This document shows positions 25,883-35,550 of a stretch of 64,000 nt of DNA, piece after piece. Position 1 is the first letter of the stretch; each line of letters begins with the position of its first letter. Source of the stretch: Nodularia sp. NIES-3585 (lineage in GTDB: Bacteria; Cyanobacteriota; Cyanobacteriia; Cyanobacteriales; Nostocaceae); assembly GCF_002218065.1 (NCBI RefSeq), contig NZ_BDUB01000001.1, forward strand, positions 4,807,118 through 4,871,117, written 5' to 3'. The notes beneath the pieces were generated by a model that saw only the letters and a program-made list of their open reading frames with translations, was not told where the DNA came from and did not search any database. Both the position numbers and the translations under genes were made by a program.

Positions 25883-25989
25883 TTTAATTACTGGTATTGT
25901 TGGTTAGGAAGGGAATAGGAATTGTAGTTATCAAGAAAACAGTTATTTCTTGATGTTAAAATCTTTAAATAGTTAAAAAGTAGTTAAGC

Positions 25990-27003
25990 ATGAAGGTTCC
26001 AGTCCCAGAGGATAAGGCACGAAAGATAGCAAGTAAAGAGCATAATACTTATATTGCTGAAGGAATTGCACCGCACAAAGCCACCCAGTCGGCTCCATCT
26101 TCATTACTACAAACTTTTTCGGAAGATTTAAAATATAATCTCTCTGTTAAACAAAAAGTTTTAGAAACAGAATTATTTAAAATTTTAGGTAATCCATTTT
26201 ATGCTGAAAATGGATTTATTCTTTATCACGGTGATTCAACGGATTTTTTACACAAACTCAGTTCAACTAATATCAATATTGATTTAACTGTTACGTCTCC
26301 GCCCTATAACATTGGCAAAGAATATGAAGCACCAATGTCTGTAGATGAGTATGTCGAAAGTTGTTCGCAATGGATGTCTCAAATTTATAAAATTACCAAA
26401 CCTGATGGGGCATTTTGGTTAAATGTGGGACATTTTGAAGTTCCCAAAAAGGGTTTATGTGTACCTATACCTTATTTATTATGGGATAAGTCACCGTTCT
26501 ATTTACTTCAAGAAGTGGTTTGGCAATATGGCGCTGGTGTTTCCACAAAATATCGTCTCAGTGCACGTAATGAAAAATGGCTTTTTTATATTAAGAACTC
26601 TCAGAAGTATACTTTCAATTTAGATGAGATTCGTGACCCAAATGTGAAATATCCTAATCAGAAAAAGAATGGTAAATATAGATGTAATCCTCTGGGTAAA
26701 AATCCCTCTGATGTTTGGGAATTTCCTAAAATTACTACTGGTGAAAAACGCAGTTCCAAGGAGCGCACTGGACATCCAGCACAGTTTCCTTTAGGGATTA
26801 TGGAAAGAGTTGTGAAAGCTTCTTCAAATCAACTGGAATTAGTGCTTGACCCGTTTGCAGGTTCTGGTTCTACTGGGATTGCAGCAGCAGGATTAGGACG
26901 GATATTTTTAGGTTTTGAAATTAAATCTGATTACTGCAAAATGGCGGTGAATAGATTTAAAGCATTTCAGGTGGAAAGGGAGAGTTTTTCTGAATGGAAA
27001 TAA
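25990..27003 (+). CDS. Beta-class DNA methyltransferase (N4-cytosine or N6-adenine), orphan
   Basis: A 337-residue amino-methyltransferase. The catalytic motif IV, TSPPYNIG (around residue 101), precedes the AdoMet motif I, LDPFAGSGSTGIAAAGLG, which is the beta-class order. TSPPY is most often seen in N4-cytosine enzymes, but adenine methylation is not excluded. The recognition domain lies between the two motifs. No restriction partner is adjacent, so it is probably a solitary, regulatory methyltransferase. The N-terminal 50 residues are lysine-rich and not part of the core. Confidence 0.88.
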   Translation: MKVPVPEDKARKIASKEHNTYIAEGIAPHKATQSAPSSLLQTFSEDLKYNLSVKQKVLETELFKILGNPFYAENGFILYHGDSTDFLHKLSSTNINIDLTVTSPPYNIGKEYEAPMSVDEYVESCSQWMSQIYKITKPDGAFWLNVGHFEVPKKGLCVPIPYLLWDKSPFYLLQEVVWQYGAGVSTKYRLSARNEKWLFYIKNSQKYTFNLDEIRDPNVKYPNQKKNGKYRCNPLGKNPSDVWEFPKITTGEKRSSKERTGHPAQFPLGIMERVVKASSNQLELVLDPFAGSGSTGIAAAGLGRIFLGFEIKSDYCKMAVNRFKAFQVERESFSEWK

Positions 27004-27149
27004 CTATAAAGATATGAATTTTTAGGGCTACGCCCCGCTTCGCTAACACGCAGAGGCGCAGAGTCGCGGAGAGGAAGAATTAGAGAAATGCAATTTTAAT
27101 TATTTTTCATAATATAATTCTGGCAAATTCTCACTTAATTTGAAAATTT

Positions 27150-27740
27150 TTATTCATCTATTTCGTTTTCGGTAATTTCGGGTTCAAACTGCACTTGTCG
27201 GTACAAATGAGCGATCGCTATTTCCACATTCACTGATTCCAGTCGCAATCTATGGTTTAAATTATACTCTGATAGTACCCATTGCCCCTGTTGGTTGCGC
27301 CGAAATACTTCTACTAATGGTTGCGCTACTTGGACTAATACATATTCTTGTAAGGTGTGCGATTGGCGATATTTGGCAAACTTCTTTCCCCTATCGGCTG
27401 CTTCTGTGGAAGGTGATAGCACTTCGATGATTAAGCAGGGAAATTGTATCAATTGTGGATCGCGATCGCGCTGATCGCAAGTCACTACCACATCGGGATA
27501 AAAATACTTCTGCCCTGCTTCTATCTGTACCTTCACATCTACAATGTATATTTCAAAGGAGTCAGCTAGGGCATCATCTAAGAGCTTGAAGAAATTGAGA
27601 GAAACCCGATTATGGTTGCGTGTACCACCACTCATCGCCACAACTTCGCCATCCCAATACTCGTAGCGTTGCTCTTGGGTGGGTTCCCACAGCAGATATT
27701 CCTCTGCACTCATTGAAATATAATCGGGTAAAGCAACCAT
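27150..27740 (-). CDS. Uma2-family (DUF820) endonuclease-like protein
   Basis: A 196-residue protein of the very common cyanobacterial Uma2 family with a PD-(D/E)xK fold. It has the MSAEEYL start region, YEYWDGEVVAMSGGTRNHN, the Asp in YFYPDVVVT and the Glu in CLIIEVLSPSTE, followed by a Lys-rich helix. Biological function is not established for the family. The start at 27740 (MVALPDYISM) fits relatives; the longer frame to 27842 overlaps the neighbouring membrane-protein gene. Confidence 0.88.
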   Translation of the reverse strand: MVALPDYISMSAEEYLLWEPTQEQRYEYWDGEVVAMSGGTRNHNRVSLNFFKLLDDALADSFEIYIVDVKVQIEAGQKYFYPDVVVTCDQRDRDPQLIQFPCLIIEVLSPSTEAADRGKKFAKYRQSHTLQEYVLVQVAQPLVEVFRRNQQGQWVLSEYNLNHRLRLESVNVEIAIAHLYRQVQFEPEITENEIDE

Positions 27741-27795
27741 CGGTGTAATTGAGGAATGATTTACTTTTCTAGGATAGCGAAAATAGGGCGATAAG

Positions 27796-28323
27796 CTAAT
27801 CTGCAATGGCTTGTTTTTTCTCTTTAATGGGTCGCCTTCCACAAGGTTTTAGAACCGATATTCCGATGATCAGAATCAGAAAGATAACTTGAATTAAAGA
27901 TCCAATCAATACTCCTCTGGTATCAAACCCATAAATTTGATTTTTCAAGGCTTGTAACCCGGATTGTGCGGAGATATCTTCTGCAACATTTCCCCAAGGA
28001 AATAGCCAGAATGTACCAAATACCACTAATCCAGTGGTCAAAATCCACTTGACAATCACCCAGTAAAATTTGGTGAATCCATAGTTGGTTGTCCAGCAAA
28101 GAAACGTTGCTGTCATAACTGAACCAATTGCTGAAGGAATCACAATATAGTCATCAAGCAAATTAATCGCTGAGTTAATGGCATAGAGCGCATCCCCATT
28201 ATCTGCGTTCCTATTCCTTAGTGACAGGAGAAACATACTTAAGACTGTTCCTGTCCAAAGTGCCGCAAAAGCAACGTGTGCCGAAAGTAACCAGTTTTTC
28301 TGTTTGATACTCAGTTTTGGCAT
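27796..28323 (-). CDS. Four-helix membrane protein, DUF2269-like
   Basis: A 175-residue integral membrane protein with four predicted helices (about 10-35, 55-80, 87-110 and 133-160). It has a conserved-looking histidine in LLSAHVAFAALWTGTVLSM and a basic tail (KPCGRRPIKEKKQ). It resembles DUF2269-type putative membrane proteins, though the assignment is tentative. It lies downstream of a MarR regulator on the same strand and is likely controlled by it. Confidence 0.7.
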   Translation of the reverse strand: MPKLSIKQKNWLLSAHVAFAALWTGTVLSMFLLSLRNRNADNGDALYAINSAINLLDDYIVIPSAIGSVMTATFLCWTTNYGFTKFYWVIVKWILTTGLVVFGTFWLFPWGNVAEDISAQSGLQALKNQIYGFDTRGVLIGSLIQVIFLILIIGISVLKPCGRRPIKEKKQAIAD

Positions 28324-28490
28324 TTTTCCTCTTAAATTGATGTGCTGAACTGCAAACTTTACACATGAAAGCGATGCTTCCCAAGAAGCCGCTACGAGAT
28401 CCTTTAGCTTCCTGGCTATAATACTTCATGTATTGATAGTTAATATATTAAGTAATTACCAAAAAAGCAACCTTGAAAGGCTGGAATTTT

Positions 28491-28982
28491 TTAAAGCAGG
28501 TTGTGGACGATTTGCTCCAATGTTTTCAATACAGCTTCTTGTTCTACCTCTGAGATGCCTTCAGTGGCTTTATTAATCGTTTCTGCACCTACAGACGGTA
28601 AAATTTTCATCAGCCGCTTTCCTTCGTCGGTGAGCCAAATTCGGACAATACGGCGATCGCCAGAATCACGCTCTCGATAAACCAGGTGACGCTCCTCCAT
28701 CCGATCCACTACTCCGGTGAGGGTTGCGCCCAATTGCTTGAGCTTGTCAGCGATTCCAGAGGTTGAAAGACCATCCTCTTCCCACAAACAACACAAGACG
28801 AGGTAGTGAAATGGAGTCAACCCATAGGGTTCTAGCCGCTCTAGGAAATCCCGATAAATCAACTGGGATACCAGTTTGACTTTGTACCCTAAATTGTAAG
28901 GCGCTAGGGCATTTTGCCATTGTTGCAGAAAATCAGCATTTGGGGATGAGCTAGGCATTTCAAAACAGGGTGGATTGCTCAA
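28491..28982 (-). CDS. MarR-family transcriptional regulator
   Basis: A 163-residue winged-helix repressor. The recognition region is LSTSGIADKLKQLGATLTGVVDRMEERHLVYRERD (residues about 75-110), followed by the wing, DSGDRRIVRIWLT. MarR proteins are dimeric and respond to phenolic or oxidative signals. It probably controls the membrane protein immediately downstream and itself. LysE-type gene 29021-29632 lies just upstream on the same strand, 38 bases away. Confidence 0.92.
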   Translation of the reverse strand: MSNPPCFEMPSSSPNADFLQQWQNALAPYNLGYKVKLVSQLIYRDFLERLEPYGLTPFHYLVLCCLWEEDGLSTSGIADKLKQLGATLTGVVDRMEERHLVYRERDSGDRRIVRIWLTDEGKRLMKILPSVGAETINKATEGISEVEQEAVLKTLEQIVHNLL

Positions 28983-29020
28983 TCAGATAGTTAACATATT
29001 AACTATTCTATGACGGATGA

Positions 29021-29632
29021 TTAAGCTTTTGTGATTAAAAAGACTCCCACAGCAATCATGATACAGCCAGCAGCAATGTTTATTCCTTTTCTAGTTTTAG
29101 GATTAAACAGCAATCTAGCTCTGTCAGCCATGAATGCATAAATCAGTTTTACACCGCCTACGGCCACTGTGGCAGTTGCGATTATAATGCTGGTATCAAG
29201 ATAAGATATATTAGAAATATCAAGGAAAGCTGGGAAAAACCCCAGATAAAATAAGGTCGCTTTTTGGTCTGCTAAAGTAATAGACAATCCAGCCATAAAA
29301 CTGGACAGCAAAGAGGATTTAACAACTTCTTCCGTCTGCACATCCTTTGATTTTGACCTACATAACCCTACGCCTAAAAATATCAGATAAGCCCCACCAA
29401 GGTATTTGATTAAGAAAAATAGATTCCCCATTGTTTCAGCCAGTAGCGACAAACCCCAAATGGCGATGATGATGAAAATTATGTCACCAAGCACTATGCC
29501 TATGGTTGTGAAAACACCATGAATAAATCCAGATGCGGCTGATCTTGTGCAGACAGTCAATACACTAAGGCTGGGAATAGAAGCCAAAACAACCATCGCA
29601 CTGAATAAGGCAAAAATCGTGTTAAATGTCAT
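29021..29632 (-). CDS. LysE/RhtB-family amino acid exporter
   Basis: A 203-residue protein with about six transmembrane helices. It has the family N-terminus (IPSLSVLTVCTRSAASGFIHG, here with Ser for the usual Gly-Pro) and the central loop ADQKATLFYLGFFPAF. LysE-type carriers export amino acids or related small molecules. The substrate is unknown. It lies 38 bases upstream of the marR gene and may share its transcript. Confidence 0.88.
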   Translation of the reverse strand: MTFNTIFALFSAMVVLASIPSLSVLTVCTRSAASGFIHGVFTTIGIVLGDIIFIIIAIWGLSLLAETMGNLFFLIKYLGGAYLIFLGVGLCRSKSKDVQTEEVVKSSLLSSFMAGLSITLADQKATLFYLGFFPAFLDISNISYLDTSIIIATATVAVGGVKLIYAFMADRARLLFNPKTRKGINIAAGCIMIAVGVFLITKA

Positions 29633-29742
29633 ACTGCTGTGCTTGAGGGGGCGACAATTATTAATGGCTTCGGTTAAAAACCATGCTAATCAAGTGCATC
29701 ATATAATTAACTTGAATTTAATTGTTATGCGTAATTTTTACG

Positions 29743-29862
29743 CTATTCCAAATCTGCCTCAGTCAGTCCAGCATCTTGAAAGATGCTTTTTAAAGTCTCT
29801 TTCGGCAAATCACGATTACTATGAACTGCAATAGAAAGGATGACCTCAACACCTATTTTTGC
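29743..29862 (-). pseudogene. hicA toxin fragment (C-terminal)
   Basis: The minus-strand frame ends with LSIAVHSNRDLPKETL, then KSIFQDAGLTEADL and a stop at 29743-29745. This matches the C-terminus of HicA mRNA interferases (V-H-x-x-x-x-L-P-K-G-T-L...). The N-terminal half with the catalytic region is not present; upstream lies a MITE (29901-29991). A hicB fragment lies about 1 kb away at 30803-30922, with a different toxin-antitoxin pair between. Confidence 0.6.
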
Positions 29863-29900
29863 ATATGTAGGGCTTGCTGATTGCTTGGTCGAATAAATAT

Positions 29901-29991
29901 AGGACTTACGCACAAATTACGGAATAAGGAACCACAGAGACGCAGAGAACACAGAGGAATAAGGGTTTGAGAGAGTTTTTGCGTAAGTCCT
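29901..29991. repeat. MITE with AGGACTTACGCA ends, copy 1
   Basis: The 91-bp element has AGGACTTACGCA at the left and TGCGTAAGTCCT at the right, which are exact inverted repeats. The middle includes CACAGAGACGCAGAG, another common genomic repeat. Related copies are at 57629-57820 and 63393-63487. Confidence 0.8.
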
Positions 29992-30024
29992 GAAATATTG
30001 ACTCTCACTCAAAATTTGCTGGAA

Positions 30025-30519
30025 TTAAGTTTCATTCGCTATATCTAAAATCTGCTTGTATAGTGCTGGAGATACTCTGAACTCTGAAGTAGTTATCAAG
30101 GCATCCATTAGAGGCTTTACAGCAATAATCAAATTCTTCCGCTTTGCCTCAATTAAAATACCTAGTAATCCAGTAATTCTTACCCCTAAACGATTAGCCT
30201 CGGCTCTACCACGACGCTCATCAATCAACAGCAAATCCGCATGAAGTTCTAGCACAAGGGCGATCGCTTCAGACTCTCCAGGATCTAATTTTACCTCATC
30301 TTGAAGACGTTGAACTACCTCACGGTTAAGCACTTGCCTAACTTCCAACCATAGGGCAGTTTCAACTTCGCGGATTCCTGGAACAGGGAAATCTATATCT
30401 GTAAGTTCACGATAAACTGCTTCAGGAATAATGACTTTATTATAGAGTTGAGGCAGAAGTTGTAAATAGTGAATTGCTGCCAAATTAGTGATTGCTGATG
30501 TATCGCTGATGACTATCAC
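30025..30519 (-). CDS. PIN-like toxin (DUF3368 family)
   Basis: A 164-residue PIN-like ribonuclease toxin. The N-terminus IVISDTSAITNLAAI carries the first acidic residue. The central and C-terminal acidic residues lie in DPGESEAIALVLEL and LLIDERRGRAEA. It overlaps the UPF0175 antitoxin gene by four bases (ATGA), the standard arrangement for this pair. The module lies between hicB and hicA fragments. Confidence 0.88.
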   Translation of the reverse strand: MIVISDTSAITNLAAIHYLQLLPQLYNKVIIPEAVYRELTDIDFPVPGIREVETALWLEVRQVLNREVVQRLQDEVKLDPGESEAIALVLELHADLLLIDERRGRAEANRLGVRITGLLGILIEAKRKNLIIAVKPLMDALITTSEFRVSPALYKQILDIANET

Positions 30520-30764
30520 AATCGCCCTAATTCTCGCAAGTTCTTCAAGTCCAGTTCAAAATCTTCAACATCATAAGAGTAAAGTGGAATCTTTCGTTGT
30601 TTGAGGAAGTGGCGAAAATTATTCAGGGGCATATCTGCCAATTTACTAGCATAGCCCAGGGTCAAACGACCTGTTTGGAACAGGTGTATTGCGATCTCCT
30701 GGCGAAACTCGCTAGGTGTCAGCTGAGATGCTTGCAGAATTTCGTCTGAAATAACAACACTCAT
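30516..30764 (-). CDS. UPF0175-family antitoxin
   Basis: An 82-residue antitoxin with a helix-turn-helix-like segment (FQTGRLTLGYASKLADMPLNNFRHFL). It is the usual partner of DUF3368 PIN-like toxins. The acidic C-terminus (DVEDFELDLKNL) probably wraps the toxin. It is the first gene of the two-gene operon. Confidence 0.88.
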   Translation of the reverse strand: MSVVISDEILQASQLTPSEFRQEIAIHLFQTGRLTLGYASKLADMPLNNFRHFLKQRKIPLYSYDVEDFELDLKNLRELGRL

Positions 30765-30802
30765 AACAGGGCTACCTTACATGATTATAGTTTCAGACTA
30801 AC

Positions 30803-30922
30803 TCAAAAACCTTCACTGGCAACATCTAACCAACCTTGGACAGCATCTTGCAGCATTTCCAGCAGATGTTCGTAGCTGTCTCCCCAAGTGTGACAACCTG
30901 GTAAAGCAGGTACAGAAGCACA
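30803..30922 (-). pseudogene. hicB antitoxin fragment
   Basis: The minus-strand frame ASVPALPGCHTWGDSYEH, then LLEMLQDAVQGWLD, ends at a stop at 30803-30805. This is the core of the HicB RNase H-like domain (P-A-L-P-G-C-H-T-x-G-D). There is no start codon upstream: a stop precedes it within a few codons and the uvrB stop is at 30930. The DNA-binding C-terminal part, where present in the family, is also absent. Confidence 0.65.
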
Positions 30923-30929
30923 CTAAACA

Positions 30930-32927
30930 CTAACGTCCTAGCATTTTATCTCGCAGATGCTTAATGCGATCGCGCAATTTTCCCGCCTCTTCAAATTCCA
31001 ATTTCTTCGCTGCATCTTTCATCTGTGCTTCTAGTTTGCCAATCAACCCTGGAATTTCTTCTAAAGGCAATTCATCTATATGTTCATCGACCACTTTTAA
31101 ATCAGTTGCATTTAATCGCCGCGAAACATCTAAAAAAGATAAAATTGCATTACTCGATTTCTTGATAATCGGTTGCGGTGTGATCCCATGCGTCCGGTTA
31201 TATGCCATCTGAATTCCCCGCCTTCTATCGGTTTCATCAATGGCTTTAATCATGCTGCCTGTCATATTATCAGCATACATAATTGCTTGTCCCCGAATGT
31301 GCCGTGCTGCTCTCCCAATAGTTTGAATTAAGGAACGTTCGGCGCGTAAAAAGCCTTCTTTATCTGCATCCATAATTACTACTAAGGAAACTTCTGGTAA
31401 GTCTAAGCCTTCCCGTAACAAGTTCACCCCTACCAAAACATCAAATTTACCCGCACGTAAATCTTGCAAAATCTCGATGCGCTCAATGGAATTAATCTCT
31501 GAATGCAAATAGCGCACTTTTATACTGTGGTCTTGCAGATACTCAGTCAAATCTTCCGCCATGCGCTTGGTTAATGTGGTAATTAACACTCGTTCTTGAA
31601 GATCAACTCTGTCTTTAATTTCCCCTAATAAATCATCAATTTGTCCTTCTGTCGGACGCACGGAAATTTCGGGGTCAATTACCCCAGTCGGTCGAATTAT
31701 TTGATCAGCAATATGACCTTCAGATATTTCTAATTCCCAATTTCCTGGTGTGGCGGAAACAAAAATACACTGATTCACTTTTTGCCAAAATTCCTCTGCT
31801 TTTAACGGACGGTTATCAGCAGCACTGGGAAGACGAAATCCATGCTCAATTAAAACTTTTTTTCTGGCTTGGTCGCCGTTATACATCCCCCGAATTTGTG
31901 GGACTGTCACATGAGATTCATCTATAACTAATAGCCAATCTTTAGGAAAATAATCAATTAAACACTCTGGCGGTGCGCCGGCTTCTCTTCCTGCTAAGTG
32001 GCGAGAATAGTTCTCTACGCCGTTACAGAAACCAACTTCGCGCAACATTTCCAAGTCATAACGTGTGCGTTGGTCTATGCGTTGTGCTTCTAGTAATTTT
32101 CCGGCTTGTTCTAGTTCTGCTTGTTGCTGCTTTAATTCAAACGCAATTTCATCACAAGCTATCTCTAAGCGTTCCTGTGGGGTGACAAAGTGACGCGCTG
32201 GGTAAACGTTTACAGCTTCCAAACTACGGATAATTTCCCCCGTTACAGGGTCAATGTAGCGAATCGCGTCGATTTCATCGCCAAAGAATTCTACACGGAT
32301 GATGCGGTCTTCGTAGGCGGGACCAATTTCTAAGACATCACCCCGGACGCGAAAACGTCCCCGACCCATTTCTATGTCGTTGCGGCTATACTGTACTGAT
32401 GCCAAATCTCGTAAAATTTGGCGCTGGTTGACTTCCATCCCGATTTGGAAAGGAATGGCGGCTTTGAGGTATTCTGAGGGAATCCCCAAACCGTAGATGC
32501 AGCTAATGGAAGCCACTACAATTACATCACGGCGTTCAAAGAGCGATCGCGTCGCTGAATGCCGCAACATATCTATTTCATCATTAATCGACGATGTTTT
32601 TTCAATATAAGTATCGCTAACCGGAATATAGGCTTCTGGCTGATAGTAATCGTAGTAGCTGACAAAATACTCAACTGCGTTATGAGGAAAGAATTCCCGC
32701 AATTCATTACACAGTTGTGCCGCCAAAGTTTTATTATGGGCTAATACCAAGGTAGGTCTACCGACTTTTTCAATGACTGCGGCTATGGAAAATGTCTTAC
32801 CTGTTCCCGTAGCACCTAGTAAAGTTTGGTAACGGTTGCCAGATTGGATACTGCTGGTTAGTTGCGCGATCGCCTGTGGTTGGTCGCCTGTAGGAATAAA
32901 GGGAGCTTGAAGACAAAATCCTGTCAT
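30930..32927 (-). CDS. uvrB: Excinuclease ABC subunit B
   Basis: A 665-residue nucleotide-excision-repair helicase. Walker A is GATGTGKTF, the beta-hairpin region is [13 protein letters not shown], the DEAD-like motif is VIDESH, motif VI is QTIGRAARH, and the C-terminal UvrC-binding UVR domain is [15 protein letters not shown]. The start at 32927 ([10 protein letters not shown]) fits the family; the extension to 33014 does not. It loads onto lesions found by UvrA and recruits UvrC. Confidence 0.97.
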   Translation of the reverse strand: MTGFCLQAPFIPTGDQPQAIAQLTSSIQSGNRYQTLLGATGTGKTFSIAAVIEKVGRPTLVLAHNKTLAAQLCNELREFFPHNAVEYFVSYYDYYQPEAYIPVSDTYIEKTSSINDEIDMLRHSATRSLFERRDVIVVASISCIYGLGIPSEYLKAAIPFQIGMEVNQRQILRDLASVQYSRNDIEMGRGRFRVRGDVLEIGPAYEDRIIRVEFFGDEIDAIRYIDPVTGEIIRSLEAVNVYPARHFVTPQERLEIACDEIAFELKQQQAELEQAGKLLEAQRIDQRTRYDLEMLREVGFCNGVENYSRHLAGREAGAPPECLIDYFPKDWLLVIDESHVTVPQIRGMYNGDQARKKVLIEHGFRLPSAADNRPLKAEEFWQKVNQCIFVSATPGNWELEISEGHIADQIIRPTGVIDPEISVRPTEGQIDDLLGEIKDRVDLQERVLITTLTKRMAEDLTEYLQDHSIKVRYLHSEINSIERIEILQDLRAGKFDVLVGVNLLREGLDLPEVSLVVIMDADKEGFLRAERSLIQTIGRAARHIRGQAIMYADNMTGSMIKAIDETDRRRGIQMAYNRTHGITPQPIIKKSSNAILSFLDVSRRLNATDLKVVDEHIDELPLEEIPGLIGKLEAQMKDAAKKLEFEEAGKLRDRIKHLRDKMLGR

Positions 32928-33180
32928 ACAGTTCTGTTGAAAATACCCTATCTCATGGTAACGATACTGTTCCGCCCCTGCTGAACTTAGATAATCATAA
33001 CTAATAAACAGCAATATTTTTTTACAAAAATTTACAATTTAAATTTACTTATGTATCAGTTTTAAAGATACTTATATATTTACAAGCTTTTTTCAGGTTA
33101 CACTCTTGAATACATGGAAAAGAAATTAATTTTTCCTTCATTATTGTAAAATTCAGTTAATAAACCAGAGGTATCGGTTT

Positions 33181-33648
33181 ATGAGTATCAGCAGCACTGG
33201 CGAAGAAATCGATCCTCAAGAACAGGATACCAAGCTAAAGGGAGAAAATACAGTGGAAGTTGAAAATAAGCAGGATAATAACTTGAGTACAGATAAAATC
33301 GAAAAAGGCTCGGATCTGCCAGTACCAAAAGAGCAAGGAAAACTAGCCGTTGCTGGAGTTCGTCCTATTGGTAGCAGTGATCTCCAAATTGCTGGGACAG
33401 TCAACATTTCTGGAATCCGTCCTATTGGAGTCAGCACTTTGACAGTAGCTGATACAGTTAATATTATGGGAATTCGCCCTATAGGCGCTCATACATTTGA
33501 AATTGTTGACACTATGAACTTATCCGGTATTCGTCCCATTGGTTCAAGTCTACTAGCAATTTCTGATAGCTATTCGTCCTTCGGTAACCGTCCCACAGCA
33601 CCAAATGAGACTGATGAATCAGGAATTATGATGGGTTTTCTTGATTAA
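33181..33648 (+). CDS. RPIG-repeat protein of unknown function
   Basis: A 155-residue protein. The N-terminal 55 residues are acidic and low-complexity. Then come four repeats of about 22 residues with the core GxRPIG followed by L-x-I/V-x-D/G-T-x-N: VAGVRPIGSSDL, SGIRPIGVSTL, MGIRPIGAHTF and SGIRPIGSSLL. A fifth, degenerate unit is FGNRPTAP. There is no signal peptide or membrane segment. I do not know a function; the periodicity suggests a stacked beta structure. A clear terminator follows. Distribution in other genomes was not checkable. Confidence 0.75.
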   Translation: MSISSTGEEIDPQEQDTKLKGENTVEVENKQDNNLSTDKIEKGSDLPVPKEQGKLAVAGVRPIGSSDLQIAGTVNISGIRPIGVSTLTVADTVNIMGIRPIGAHTFEIVDTMNLSGIRPIGSSLLAISDSYSSFGNRPTAPNETDESGIMMGFLD

Positions 33649-33673
33649 TCCTCAAAATATTATAATTGCCATC

Positions 33674-33703
33674 ACCCGGTTCAATAACATGACCGGGTTT
33701 TTT
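33674..33703 (+). terminator. Intrinsic terminator after RPIG-repeat gene
   Basis: ACCCGGT (33674-33680) pairs with ACCGGGT (33692-33698), followed by TTTTT. The stem is G/C-rich and perfectly paired. Confidence 0.85.
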
Positions 33704-33881
33704 AATCAAGTAAAATATTCAAGTTATTTTTATAATCACTCTTTTTATATAGATAAGTAATGTATCTTATGGTGGAAGATGACAATGCCAAATTTAATTA
33801 AAGTATAAAGGTAATCAAAAAAAGGTTTTCAAGTTAAATCATAACTTTGAAAATAATTTTTTATCTAATTAGGAGTGCAAA

Positions 33882-34064
33882 ATGAGCATAGAAGATCGCG
33901 CTAAAGCCACTGGTAAAAATATCGAAGGTAAAGCTCAAGAAGCACTGGGCAATATTACTGGAGATCCAGAAGATAAGGCTAAAGGCAAAGCAAAACAAGC
34001 CGAAAGTGAAGTGCGTCACAGCGTTGAAGACGTGAAAGATAACGTCAAAGAAAAGCTAAACTAG
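33882..34064 (+). CDS. CsbD-family stress protein
   Basis: A 60-residue hydrophilic protein with the CsbD pattern: KATGKNIEGKAQEALG, then GDPEDKAKGKAKQAE. Relatives are induced by general stress, but the biochemical function is unknown. It has a good AGGAGTG site before the ATG. It is a single gene, with nothing coding for about 300 bases after it. Confidence 0.9.
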   Translation: MSIEDRAKATGKNIEGKAQEALGNITGDPEDKAKGKAKQAESEVRHSVEDVKDNVKEKLN

Positions 34065-34376
34065 GAAATATCTGCTTTGCAAGATATTGAGAAATTTAAC
34101 TGGGTTTAATTTGATTTCTGCCAAGGTAAAGACTGTTTAAAAATCTTGGCAAGACCCTTTTTATTCCAGATGAGAAAGAGAAGGTAAAGGTTATTTTTAC
34201 TTTTTTCCCTTCTCACTTGCCAGAAAAAACAGGTCATAAGTTTATTTCTAAGACAGCTAAAAAATATCTCATTATAGTTATATCTACACCAAAGCCTGTT
34301 AATCGATTAAGTGTGCGTTTGATTTATTGCAATCAAATTACATAACTGCTAACTATTTTACTATCAGAGGTAAAAC
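34065..34376. other. Gene-less stretch with a weak terminator-like hairpin
   Basis: TGCCAAG (34119-34125) can pair with CTTGGCA (34145-34151), followed by AGACCCTTTTT. This may end the csbD transcript. Nothing else is recognised. Confidence 0.4.
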
Positions 34377-34814
34377 ATGAATCTGCTTGAGCAGGGTCGC
34401 AAAATCGCGCTCGCTTTCATATTAATTTTAGTGTTAACAATAACTACTGCTTGTGGTGGTGGCACTGTAACAGAACTTGACCGCACTGCTACTCCTCAAA
34501 TTGGCCGTGATGTCACTTATGCACAGCTAGAGCGAGGTAATACCCCAGCCGGAGAAAATTTTGGTGACTGGGTTGTAAAAACATCTGGTGGACTAATTAA
34601 AGATGCTTATGTCCGGGATAACAATAAGCTAGGTGTGGTAATTTCTCCTGAAGTTAGCCCTAACGAGGTGCGACCTCTAGCAAAATCTTTAGTGCAAGGT
34701 TTTCAGAAAAACTTTCCCGGACAAAATTTAAGTGTTTTGGTATATAGCCCAGACAAACAGTTAATTTTGACTACTCAGTATGACAGGGCGACTAATCAAA
34801 TTCAGTATAGCTAA
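34377..34814 (+). CDS. Secreted lipoprotein of unknown function
   Basis: A 145-residue protein with a lipoprotein signal peptide and a lipobox-like TTAC just before GGG (residues 24-31), so it should be anchored by a lipid-modified Cys. The mature part has no domain I recognise. The following gene is 48 bases downstream on the same strand with a good ribosome site (AAAGGAG), so they may be co-transcribed. Confidence 0.75.
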   Translation: MNLLEQGRKIALAFILILVLTITTACGGGTVTELDRTATPQIGRDVTYAQLERGNTPAGENFGDWVVKTSGGLIKDAYVRDNNKLGVVISPEVSPNEVRPLAKSLVQGFQKNFPGQNLSVLVYSPDKQLILTTQYDRATNQIQYS

Positions 34815-34862
34815 TTTGATCAGAGCCAACCTTTCAGGTGATCGAAAAAAGGAGTAAGTAAA

Positions 34863-35366
34863 GTGACAAGTAGCGAAGAGTATAGACGACAAATCATGAA
34901 AGATTTGTCTGAGGGCAATGTAGAATCTCTTGAAGATGTTTCCTATGAGAACTTCGATGATTTTGCTCAGAGGACAACACCGGATCAACGTCGTCAATTA
35001 TTTGGTAAGTCTGCAACTCCTGAACGGATACCTGCTAGCCAAATGGAGCCAGAATTACAAAAAGCGATCGCGCAAATCAAACCCAATGAACGGGATGATG
35101 TCGCCAAGGCTTTTTTCAAAGAATTTAAATCTAGAAATTTAGACGACAAACGCTTAGAACAGCAATTAAATCTTTCGACTCGCAATCCTAACCGCATGAA
35201 TGCTGATGATGTCAGTAAACTTGCATCTTTTGCTTATCACAACCACCCTGATATCTTCCGTGAGGTATTAGCGGAACAACCAGCAATTATGAAGTTTCTC
35301 AGCAATCCTGTTGTCGCTGGACTGATTGGAATTGCGGCGGCTAAATGGTTAGGTAGTCGCAAGTAA
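34863..35366 (+). CDS. Conserved cyanobacterial protein of unknown function
   Basis: A 167-residue protein starting at a GTG with AAAGGAG upstream. It is mainly charged and helical, with a C-terminal hydrophobic segment (FLSNPVVAGLIGIAAAKWLGSRK) that could be a membrane anchor. I do not recognise a family. It sits with the lipoprotein upstream and a secreted small protein downstream. Confidence 0.7.
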   Translation: MTSSEEYRRQIMKDLSEGNVESLEDVSYENFDDFAQRTTPDQRRQLFGKSATPERIPASQMEPELQKAIAQIKPNERDDVAKAFFKEFKSRNLDDKRLEQQLNLSTRNPNRMNADDVSKLASFAYHNHPDIFREVLAEQPAIMKFLSNPVVAGLIGIAAAKWLGSRK

Positions 35367-35550
35367 GTGGGAAAGGTGGGTTACGCTGCGCTTTAGCGCA
35401 GCCAACCCCCCACACCCTTCTTTTTGAAAATACGGATAGAGTTCTGCTGATTTCAATGATAGAAACTGGTTATCCTGCAATCTAGTTGAATCTGATATAG
35501 TGAAATTATTAAACAATTCTTAACACTTGTCAGAATTCAGGAGTTAAATC

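Noticed and set aside
29547-29834. A 95-residue plus-strand frame
   Set aside because: It is antisense to the lysE start and the hicA fragment; its end is only the complement of HicA codons.
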